Origin: Trissonchulus latispiculum
Lineage: Eukaryota > Nematoda > Enoplea > Enoplida > Ironidae
Assembly (NCBI GenBank): GCA_030248195.1
Contig: JASAND010010797.1
Span: 62,001-126,000, forward strand
Direction of reading: 5' to 3'
Length of the DNA stretch: 64,000 nucleotides
Positions 22,735 to 33,300 of this stretch are shown here, one piece after another (within the stretch, counting starts at the first letter, position 1; the number at the start of each line of letters is the position of its first letter). A model generated the notes under the pieces. The model did no database searches, was not told the origin of the DNA, and saw nothing but the letters and a program-made list of their open reading frames with translations. A program made the translations under genes and the position numbers.

Positions 22735-23716
22735 GGTGGTGATTCCTTTTGGAGACATCAACTTTGAACCCTTATTACTCATTCATTACTTGGAGTTAAG
22801 ACGCCATTTTTATATCAAAATGGAGCTTAAGATTTTCTCTTTCTAATGAATGCAATGAAACTAACTTCAGTTTTCGGAAACTATTTCACTGGATTTTCGA
22901 AGTACTTTAATTTTCCAGATTTTTTGCAGACTAAAGTAAATTTTTTCGTGAGGCATCGGCTACATCATTCGATTCCACTATCAAATAGCTGGGGACCCTT
23001 TTTTAATTATCATGAAACCACTCTTCGTTATGAAGAAATTAGCTAAAATGTTTGCGCAACCTGGATTTTGCCTACTTTTCCCAACTTCAGCAAGCAGCCA
23101 TTTTAGCTACAGAGCAGCAATCGGGGCAACTAAAAAAGGGTCCCTGGGTATTTTTGTGTAAAACATGTCTAGTTAGTGGCAGCCCTCTAGCTTGCATAGT
23201 AAATGCTCCACAATCGCTGGAAAAAATTTGGTCATGTTTTTGCAAAAACTACATTTTCTATGATAGCAGCTCACGGGATAGCAGTTGGAAGATTATCATG
23301 CCTCGGATGATCGGCCTCGACGAGACCTTCAAATCGACACCCTTAGTTTAATTTTACGGCTTGCGTAGCTCAAGAAATCTTGGATTATTTGATTACTGCA
23401 AAAATGACAAGTTTTGAACGCCAAAATAAGAAAATCGTCTATATCTCAAGCTAGAGAAGAGCTAGAAAGTTGCTTCCAAAAGCAAAAATGTAGAGCTCAA
23501 CGAGAGCTTTCAACTGAGTATAGTCAAAACTATGCAGCTGCTGCTCAACTGTAAATAATTGGCAAAAACCGTCCTGAACGGAAATCTCGAAATTTTGAAG
23601 CGAGATTGCGCGGAGGGTATTAGAACACGAAATGAACTTATTTTGGAAGGTTTCATCAAATTTCATCTTGGTTTGAGCCGTCAACCAACAATATGTGCCC
23701 AAAAGGAATCACCACC
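22735..23716. mobile_element. TTAA-flanked MITE, copy 2
   Basis: Same inverted ends and TTAA flanks (22731-22734, 23717-23720) as the copy at 127-1102. The homologous 66-codon frame is at 22846-23046, also uninterrupted. Confidence 0.72.
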
Positions 23717-23899
23717 TTAAACATTCAAATTCATAACTTAGATTTTTCAGAAAATTATGCCGTGATTGGTATCATTCAAAAGCAAACGAACCGAATATTA
23801 CGAATATCTAAAAATGATTTGAATATATAAATAAAAAATATATAGATAAAAAAGCAATAAAAATAAAAAAACAGATATAAAAAATGAAGCCCCATATAG

Positions 23900-24215
23900 A
23901 TCAATGCTAGAATCAGCAAGGCCAGAGCTGTGTTCAGACAACTATACAAGTGCCTTTGGTCTCGGCGTGCGATATCGATCAGAACTAAGCTTCGCGTCCT
24001 GGACTCAATGGTACTGCCGATTCTACTATACGCCAGTGAGACCACCTGTGAGGTGAACAGAACATATCGAGATTGCTAGGCATGCTAGGTACCCTTGGGA
24101 GGAGGTGATCCAGGACTTGGAAACCAACAGGGATCAATGGAGAAGGGATATAGAAAATGCTGGATTGGAAGCGGAACCCTTCATGTTGCAAATCCTGCGA
24201 TGACGAAGGTCCAAG
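23900..24215 (+). pseudogene. LINE reverse transcriptase C-terminal remnant
   Basis: One frame reads ARISKARAVFRQLYKCLWSR, then ISIRTKLRVLDSMVLPILLY with ASET after it. This pattern (K-A-R-A, T-K-L-R, V-L-P-x-L-L-Y-x-x-E-T) is typical of the end of the reverse transcriptase region in RTE/CR1-type LINEs. A later piece, NRDQWRRDIENAGL, fits the tail of the same proteins. Stops and frame changes show it is dead. Confidence 0.65.
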
Positions 24216-25060
24216 TAAAGTATTCAAAACTTGGAAAAATTTAAATTCACATTGTTTAGAGTGATCTGTCAATTGTAGATTCAGATAACATTATGCGTAA
24301 CTAACTAGGATAGTAGTTGCGTGTAAACAAAGCTTTGCAAACATCACACGTATACATTTTGCATATCTTTCAAGTTCAACATTTCTACCCCTTTTATACA
24401 TTTCTCAAATTTTGCCAGAAAGAGTTGGAATCGAGCGACGGGGACAGCTCCGACGAAAAGGTGCGGAGTGATCTCTCAGCTTTGCTCAGAGGACGAGATT
24501 TCACGTACTTTGCATATCTGAGCATGCTCGATCAGTACTCAAACTCTCGGCGAACCACCTATCCGATGAAAGGTTTGGCGTCAGACTTTTCGAAACTATC
24601 TGGTTGCAGTAGCTGCTGATACTGCGTCGTCTACTCATACTTACTCTTAAAAACTCATAGTTACTCTTTCCTAACTCCTGTTTACTCAATGACCTACAAT
24701 GTATGTTTGTGAGCTAACAGATAGTGGCTTACGGCTGACAGCCCATGGTTTAGGACCTACATGCCTCAGCAGGTCACACAAAATTTGCTCATTATTATTA
24801 TTACCTTACTCCTACGTACTCGCAATTATTCTTTGCTTTGAATTGAATTAGTTACGCACTCATTGTTGCTAGTAAAATGGCCCTTATCCAATCACACCTA
24901 CTCATCCGTTACTGTAAGCTACTCATGATTACTCATAAACTTCCCTGTTTACTCACTGATTTATAGTGTGCCAGCTGACGGCTGACGACTTATGACTGAC
25001 GGCTGATGGACGACTTTATGGCTCACAGCTGACGGCGGCCAACAACTTGTGCTCATTCAA
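24216..25060. other. Unassigned DNA with TTACTCAT and GCTGACGG motifs
   Basis: From 24625 on, short degenerate motifs TTACTCAT/ACTCATAG repeat, followed by GGCTGACGGCTGA-type units at 24965-25045. An open stretch at 24420-24620 (KELESSDGDSSDEKVRSD) is unassigned. No gene can be supported. Confidence 0.35.
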
Positions 25061-25064
25061 GGCA

Positions 25065-25400
25065 TTTTTTCTTGAGGGGCCCCAAAAGTCCGAGGGGCAA
25101 GAAAATTTTTGGGGGGGGGGGGCGAAAATTTTTCTAAAAATAGCGCTATTTTTCTGGCATGTACTCTAAAAGTAGATTTTTAAAATAAGCAGATTTAGTG
25201 TTAAGAAAGGCAAAAAATGAGTAAAAATCTCCAGCGAAGCCGGAAAATTTTTGAAAATTTGACCTTCTGAGCGATTTTTTCAGGGCAAAATTTGGTACCA
25301 AAAGGGGCACCCACTTTCTTAGGGGGGGGCAATTTTTTGAGGGGAACGATTTTGGGGGGACCGATTTTTGGGGAGGGAAGGGTGTTTATGCCCCCCCCAG
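25065..25400 (+). mobile_element. G-run MITE, related to intron-3 copy
   Basis: G homopolymers and GAAAATTTTTG-type sequence enclose a core (AAATAAGCAGAT, TAAGAAAGGCAAAAA, AGGGCAAAATTTGGTACCAA) that recurs inverted at 33600-33760 in galectin A intron 3. Non-coding; boundaries approximate. Confidence 0.5.
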
Positions 25401-25417
25401 TAGAATAAGCCCAGATA

Positions 25418-25508
25418 ACCGGCAAAAGGCCAATTGGCTGGTCAAAGTCAATCTCCGGCCAGGCCAAGCCAAAACAACTAAAGAAAATTTGGGCCAATCC
25501 TAACACTG
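25418..25508. repeat. GGCCAA array with CAGTGTTAGG terminus
   Basis: GGCCAA/TTGGCC units end at GGCCAATCCTAACACTG, a hAT-like end on the minus strand similar to the one at 12622. Confidence 0.4.
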
Positions 25509-25924
25509 TAATTTGTACGTTCATTGGGCACGGCAATTTATAAACTTACCTACTCTATTCTCTTTAAATCTGATCAACTAATTGTAATTTCTACAAATAA
25601 TCTAAATGTATACTTTTAAGGTATATCGCCGAAGTTATCGATAAAAACGGGAAAATGAAATCTAATCTATGTTATCTTACTTTGGAATCTGATTCTCTTT
25701 TGTGGAAAACACATCTTGCTTCCTGTATCTGGAAAGCAAAGCAAAGCAAAGCAAAGCAAAGCAGTTTCCGATCTGACTCAATATCGAAATTAAGAAAAAC
25801 GAAACTGATTTCAATTGTAAGTTGCAATTGCATGGCAAATACAAATCTAATACTGTCTGCAATTACGCTGTTGGACCAGTAAAGCAAACTCTGAAAGATG
25901 ACAGACGTAGCTGAAGTTTCCTTA

Positions 25925-25930
25925 TTTATT
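25925..25930 (-). promoter_or_regulatory. Candidate poly(A) signal of galectin A
   Basis: AATAAA on the minus strand is the first clear one I see after the galectin A stop; it would give a 3' UTR of about 1.3 kb. Confidence 0.3.
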
Positions 25931-27214
25931 TACAGCAAAGGAAGGAGCACTAGCAAACTGTCAAGACTACCTAAGTAAAACTGAACATGTTCGCATCATT
26001 TCCAAGAAAGTTTTACTAGCGGTTAGCAAGCAGATTTAGACAGAAGACAAACAACAAATTATATATTTAGTATATAGTATAAAAATTAATTAAGCCCGTT
26101 TTTCTTTTGCACATCCACTGGTTAAAAATTTGTAACAGCGAAAATGCAAAACAGCAAACGACGATTGGAAAATCCAAAATTGAGAAAAACGAAGGTCGAA
26201 AATTTCTGTTCACGAAAATCCGCAAGCCAACAATAAGATACGCTTAAACACTTAGATGGTAAACAGCAGCTGCTACTAATCCACGAAAAATTATGCATTA
26301 AACATGCCTATGTAGATATAATAAAAGAGTAAAGAAGAAAAAATAATAATAGTAATAAAGAAAAAGATGCAGATTATACATCAAAGCAACAAGCAGACTC
26401 GCAATTCTTTCTGAAATCATTGTAAACATTCCATTCCACACAGTTTACATGTTAACCAGAACAAATCCATTCATCAAAAATAGTAAGACATACAAAGAAT
26501 ATAATTAATAATAACATTACGTAAGTACATCACGATTAATTTCGACTAAGGACACCACAATAATAAACTAGCGCAGAAGAGTTAGTTAGAAGTAAACAGT
26601 CTAGGAGCAGATATTATTAAAAATAATAGGGCAGTGCAAACAGTTTAACAAGAATAAATTATATGGTTTTACCCAAATAATAATCAGGTTACCATACTAT
26701 AACACGATATGGTTAATCAACTTTTAACAGAAACATTAAACAGAAAAAACTGCCTAAAATTCATAGTATTTAAACTGTCCGATTACCTATAACCTATAAA
26801 TCAGTACAAATAAGTTTCTAGAAGGATACTAACAGTTACATATGGTAATGGGGTATCAAATCTGAGAACAATAACAACGGACCACGGGGCACAGAAATTG
26901 CACTTGAATAGCATGATTTATAAAATAAAACAATTTTACACCTCAAAAAATAGAAGACAGAAACAATAATTTTCTAAATCAATGAAAACCGCCGTCATAT
27001 AATCTCGATTCAGCTCCAACAAATTTCGAAACAGAAAATGGAATTTCCATCACCAATAAATACACAAAAGCTTAAACAAGTATACTGCTGATGATTAAAA
27101 ATATTGTCACATCCATTATAGGAGAGTATCTATGTTTTTAGCAGAGTTTTTCATTCCTGTGTCTGCCTGCCAAGCCAAGTGCCAAGCAAATCAGATAACA
27201 GACAAGACGACTGG

Positions 27215-27325
27215 CTACCAATGAATTCCTTGAATGTCTACATCGCCTTCGATCACCAAATTATCAATGGAATTTGGCGGCAGACGATGACGATAAGTGC
27301 AGAACTGCTCCCCATCAACGTACAC
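27215..27325 (-). CDS. Galectin A exon 7 (terminal)
   Basis: Acceptor TTTTAG; VYVDGEQFCTYRHRLPPNSI, then the GDVDIQGIHW end and stop TAG. Confidence 0.93.
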   Translation of the reverse strand: MYVDGEQFCTYRHRLPPNSIDNLVIEGDVDIQGIHW

Positions 27326-30300
27326 CTAAAACAATAATAACAGAAAACAGATAAATGTGAAACAAATAATGTAAACCATGTAAATACTGCAGATCTGGGG
27401 AAAGAATATATATTATTGAAGTGCATTATGGCCCACCTACAGGGAACCGGGCTCAGATCCCAACTGATAGAAAAGTTGTTAACAACAGCAGAAGGATAAT
27501 ACAAGTAGCGATAAGCAGTCAGCCCTACATCCTATGAAGAAAAGAAATGGTGGTCGTTCGAAAGCCAATCTTTCAAGGTAACTTATAACATTAATGGTAG
27601 CTGCTATGGCATTTTCAAAAAGTTAATGCAAAGACAAAAACATCAGAGGAGAACAAACTGTAAGGACATTACGGATTAAATTAAGCTCTAAAATTACGCT
27701 CAAGAATGACTGACAAAAAAGATCAAATCTGGGTATCAGTCAAAGACGTTTACCTTGAATTCATCGTTTTCACATTCTACAATAAGTTCAAAGGCTCTAT
27801 CCTTAGTGAATGGGAATTCTCCATCCCTTTCCTCTACATCATCCCAGGTACCTCCACGGCAGGTGTTTCGAATAACTTTCTGAAAACATAAATGGAGATG
27901 TATAAGAAAGCAACACTCAATCTCCAGCTTCCGTCTTTATTTAGATTCTGGCTTTATCAACGAAATCAGGAAATTTTCACATTAGGTTGTTGCAACAGAT
28001 AAGGTACATTAATCGGAGAAATTCGAGGCTCAGTTGGATAACCACAGTTCATAACACCTGAAAATTCTATTTTTGTACCTTAATCCCACTGCACAGAAAC
28101 GCTTAAACCCCGAATCCTGGGTCGGGAGAATTCTGCCGGTGGTGGGTGACCCACAGTAGGAAAAAAAACAAAGAGAGTTCCTTTACATGATAGCAATCTC
28201 CATAAGGCTAGCTTGCCTTCTACTCAGCTCTCTAATAACAAGGTTTTCCAAAATAAAATATTGTGTCTCTATATTAATGCGTATTCCCCTAAATGCTTTA
28301 CGCCGACTGGAAGGATGAGAAGCTAGCTCAAGACTTTTTCTGAATCTGCTTAATTTATTCTCAAGCTTGATAGTTGAGTAAAAATGTAGATTTCTTCCAA
28401 CAATCGCCTGAATTTCATAATTCGTCCTGGACAGGTATGCATGCCTCCAAACAGTGACAAAAGCAGGTTGTCTCAACTTCTCAAGTAAATATATTTAAAG
28501 TTTAAAACAATCTTTAAAACAAAATTCTAGTAAAATCATTGGAGATAAATACACCTGAAAGATATCTAGGTTATTGTGATTTGTCTTAAGCCCCATAGGC
28601 TTCAACTTCGGAACGCTTGAAAACGCCAAATTCAAGTTTACGCAAACATAACACAAACGAATACTTGTATGCGTATTACCTTCTCTTTAAAGCGTGGATT
28701 GAAATGAAGGACAAAATCATTGGCAGCCTTCAAGCTGACTTCGAAGCGTTCAGCCTTCTTTTCGGCAACTCCCGCAATAAACAGTCCCTTTCCTGGAGTC
28801 AAAGCACCCGGAGGGATAGCAGTTTGGAATGGAACTGGCTAGAAAAAGTAAAAATAAACAGGAGTAAATGTAAAAAGGTAAATTTTAGTAAACTTACAAG
28901 AGCTAATTCAACTACACCATTCAAAACGAATCATGTTTGTGTTAAATGAAGTATTCTTTAAAACCTAAATGCGTGGAGTTTTTATGAGTGTTTAAAGCCA
29001 AAATGTTCGGCTAGCCCGACCGCATCAACGGATAATTTAATCCATGAGCAGTTAATGTATGCAGATATCTCGGAGCTGAAAGGGCAAGACGTCCTCTCCA
29101 GCATATTAGAGTGCCATCCAGGTAGCATAGCTAGAGTCAGAGCCATATGAGTGTGGGCTGAGTTTATTTTAGGGAGGGAGACGCCCCCCCCCCAATTTTT
29201 GAGTTCCCCAATCCAGTACCTCGGCCTCGTTTCCACTTTTTTGAGCTTCCCACACTCACCTTGAGCTTGAGGTGCCAAGAAAATTCCAAAGTTTAAGAAT
29301 TTTTGGTCCAAATCCTTTATTTTGGCACTAAAACTTAATTCTTCAGCATTTTTTGCTTAGTTATACCTAGAGTATATAATAGAGGAAGAGTGGGAAGCCT
29401 GGCTCTTCCTAACAGAAACGGGCTAAGAGATGCTAGGCACATTAAGGCCGAAATCTCGGGGGGGGGTCCCACTTGCCATTGTTCATCATGTGTTTATAAT
29501 TATACAAGAATAAAAATGCTCCGGTGGAGCATGAAAAATGCAATATGGGTGACATTCGGTTGTAAATGGACAGAGGACTAGGTTTTAAAACGTTAATATG
29601 GGAGGGGCAGGTTGTAAATGCCAGGAGGACTAGGTTAAAAGCGCACTAATATGGACCAGCTTCGCTGAACAACCCATATTCGCGAAAACTGTCCAGAGTC
29701 TCTATCGGCTGCTGCTTGCTGTTGCTATTGGCAGTTCTTCGGAAAATTGTACGACTTTTATTTGATTCTTAGTTTCGTTTGTACTTTCTTTTGTCAGCAT
29801 GGCCTGCAAGTATATATTGTGGTCGTGCTCCTTATTATACAACTTAATAATACACGTCCATAATGTCAACTGCTTTTCGCATCAACTTAATACAAGATTA
29901 TGCGCTAACACTGCAGAAAAAACACCTTGAACACCTTTCTACCAGAACTGCATTGTTTATTTGGAATACGTAAGCTTTAATATTTCACAATCGTCCCGCT
30001 TGCTTTGAAAGCTGAAGAATGTAGATCTTACTCGTATGTCATGTGGAGTGGAGCATGAGTGACCGCGAATATGGGTTGTTCAGCGAAGCTGGTCCATATT
30101 AGTGCGCTTTTAACCTAGTCCTCCTGGCATTTACAACCTGCCCCTCCCATATTAACGTTTTAAAACCTAGTCCTCTGTCCATTTACAACCGAATGTCACC
30201 CATATTGCATTTTTCATGCTCCACCGGAGCATTTTTATTCTTGTCCTATTTCATTTTTAAGGTTCTCAGTAAATAGCAAAAACGTTAAAGCTGTGTGAAA

Positions 30301-33300
30301 GAAACTTTAAAAATTCCGCCAATCATTAATAGTCAACCGAAAGTACAGAACAAAGAAGCTTGAAAAGTTCCAAGTTCTTCCTTTTTCTCTATTTTGACAG
30401 AAATCCAACATCCAGTATCCATGGGCTGCAATAGTTTTAGTTAAGCACTCTACTGCAGCGCTATGCAACTGATAAGCTACTGCATTTTTATTCTACTGAT
30501 TTGCAATGCTTTTCCGTACTTGCATACAAAATTTCGGACGATTGCAACTTTCCTGTAGCTAGTTATAGGCCGTGCTGTGCTTCAGCAGCACTCGACTGCA
30601 GCCCAACCAGATGCAAACTTTACTGTCGGTGAAGGAAACTCATACGGCACAATTTGCAATGCTCTGCCGCACTTGTGTGCAAAATTTCCGACGATTGCAA
30701 CTCATCTGTAGCTAGTTATAGGCCGTGCTGTACTTCAGCAGCACTCTACTGCAGCGCAAACAAATGCAAACTTTACTGTCAGTGAAGGAAACTCATAAAA
30801 CACGATTTGCAGTGCTATTCTGCACTTGTGTGCAAAATTTCAGAGGATTGCAAATTTTCTGTAGTTAGTTATAGGCCGTGCTGTACTTCAGCAGCACTCT
30901 ACTGCAGCGCAAACAAATGCAAACTTTACTGTCAGTGAAGGAAACTCATAAAACACGATTTGCAGTGCTATTCTGCACTTGTGTGCAAAATTTCAGACGA
31001 TTGCAAGTTTTCTGTAGTTAGTTATAGGCCGTGCTGTACTTCTGCAGCACTCCACTGCAGCTCAACCACATAGCAACATCGTAAAATAAGTATACGAAAC
31101 GTATCTATAATAGTTTGTCATGTCCTAAACGATCTGTATGCCGAATTTCAAATACCAGTGACGAATGAATAACTTGTTATCGACGGTGCTGTGTTTGTGG
31201 CAGCACATACAGCACGGTGGAAGCTAGAGAGTGCACCAACTAACATAGCTACAGTTCCCCCTTACTACAGACATGATTTTCGCCAAGTTTCATATGTTCA
31301 GCCGTTTACAGTAAGTCTACAGACAGCGTGCTATGGTTGTTGCATAGCAGCACAGCACGATAGCAGCATCGCACAGCGCTGAGACTATGCTCATCGTGTT
31401 CAGCGACCCCGATAACCCTTATATGCGTCCCACTATATGGCCCAAAACAGCATATTTAGGATTATTTTTGACTATTTCCTGTAGAGTTGGGACTTAGAAA
31501 TTTTCCGAAAATGGCTATTTGGCCGGACCAACTTTGGGCCGGCCGTCAGAACGATCCTGGCCAGATATCAAAAATCGCCCTCGTTCGAACATATAAACCC
31601 TTCCGTAGATCCTTATGCAACAAACCACGTCTCTCTAGCGTCTTCCCTGAGTCCTGTAGCTTTGACAAAAAATTGGCCATTTTTGGCCATTTTAGCGCCA
31701 AGTCCACTTTTGGCCGGCCGTACACGTGGCCGGCCGGGCCGGGCAGCGAAAAAATATCAAAAAGGTTCACTTTCGGGATATATACGTTCAGAAAAACCAA
31801 ACTTCACCTGCTGAAAATGCCCAGATCGTTCTAACACTGCGACAGAAAATTGCATTTTTCCAAGCGTGACTTACACGGAAAAAAAAAACAAACGGACCTA
31901 ACTTGCCCGGAAGCGAAAATTTTCAAAGTTGGAAATTTTGACCAAAACTTTTTTGCGACTTGTAGTACTCGTCGTGTAGATTCCAACGATACCAAAATTG
32001 TCCAGTTTCGTTGAGTATTTAGCTGGGACGGAGCTCGAACGGGTCTCCAAGGGCCGCACTGAGCCTTTTACACCCATATTATAGGGGAGCGCTCTCGCGC
32101 TCCCCTATAATATGCGTTTGAAGAAAATCTGATTGCCTAATCGCTTACCTTATGTTAAATCTACGTGCATAAGCACCCCCCCCCCAAATCTCGAAGGGGG
32201 TCCAGCTTAGCGTTGTGAAGCGTATGTTTATATGCGAGCAAACAGAAATACATTTGATATGCTACTTAACTACCGTAAACCTTAAAGTGCATTTCAGTTT
32301 GCTTGCATAACGCTAAACAGAACCCCACCGAGAGTTCGGGGGGGTCCCCTTCTTATACACGAAAAATTTAGCATAAGGTAGGCGATTAGCCAATCATATG
32401 CGTTTTAGTTCAAACGCATCACGAGATTTCGGCCTTAATGTGCCGAGCATCTCGCAAAATGTTACTATTAAGAAGAACTAAGCTTCCCACTATTCCTCAC
32501 TATACTTTTGGTGATACTAATATACGCAGAAAACAAGCTATTTTCACAGTATTCTCAGCATTTTAAGCCATTTTAGACCTCCTTTTTAGGGTTAGACACC
32601 CTTTTCAAAATACTGGATACGTCCCCGTCACTGTCTACTACCTAAAACTTTTCCGATAATTTTCCAGAATTTCAATACAATGCAAGAGATAACAAACAAA
32701 AAACTCTGAATTTTGAATTCCTTTAAATTGTAAGCGGAAACGACCTAGGAGTTAGAACAGAGTTAAAAATAATTGTTTTGTTCAATGCAAGCAAACGCTT
32801 AAGTTTTATTTTTTGAAAAATATTTCCTGGTTCTTTTTCTTTATTACATAATTTATTCATGAAAATATATAAATAGTTTCTTCTACATACGTTGTATGTA
32901 TGCACTATGTTTTAAATACACAACCGCAAGACTTATTCAATTTAAATCGCTGCATATGGAAATAACAGAAAAACAAGATCAAGGTTATAAAACCATAATC
33001 ACACTTTGATTTCCATTCCCATACTAGATAAACCAGTACTCATTATAATGAAAAAACGAAAAATTTGCAAATTTTAACCGCCAGAATGATTTCAAATCAA
33101 GGACGAAATAAAAACAATCCCACAAAATGTGCAACACTCTGAGAAATGGTAGGGCGTGAACGGCGTATTCTTCACTATTACAACAAAAATGTAGGTATGT
33201 TATAGACATACATAGTATCGTCCTTCCCAAGCACATCGGTGCAGCTCAATTTCACCAACAACGTAGATGTGGTTGATAGACACCAAAGGTAGGCGATAAT

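Larger units (their letters stand above)
29504..32114 (+). mobile_element. Composite hairpin/satellite/hairpin element, copy 1
   Basis: Three parts in order: a foldback head (29504-30244), a 153-bp tandem array (30482-31085), and a tail module (31386-32114) ending in a strong hairpin. The same order is found at 37392-40115. Head and tail are homologous between copies while the arrays are unrelated. No coding sequence is seen. Terminal hairpin, no evident target duplication and central tandem repeats recall Helitron/Helentron-derived elements; the superfamily is not proven. It lies in galectin A intron 4. Confidence 0.7.
29371..32506. repeat. Older inverted-repeat element around the composite
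   Basis: About 100 bp at 29371-29466 (GGAAGAGTGGGAAGC ... CACATTAAGGCCGAAATCTC) is repeated in inverted form at 32421-32506. A single-ended relative is at 20010-20095. The simplest reading is an older TIR element into which the 29504-32114 composite and a small inverted element (32127-32400) were inserted. Confidence 0.45.

Noticed and set aside
24317..24619. 100-codon plus-strand frame with KELESSDGDSSDEKVRSD
   Set aside because: It could be a terminal exon, but no upstream exon or family match was found, and it borders LINE remnants.
28183..28476. 97-codon minus-strand frame in galectin A intron 5
   Set aside because: No recognisable domain, no splice partner in frame, and the flanking exons join cleanly without it.
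30482..31085. CRISPR-like array
   Set aside because: The whole 153-bp unit repeats with no unique spacers and no cas genes; it is a eukaryotic tandem satellite.
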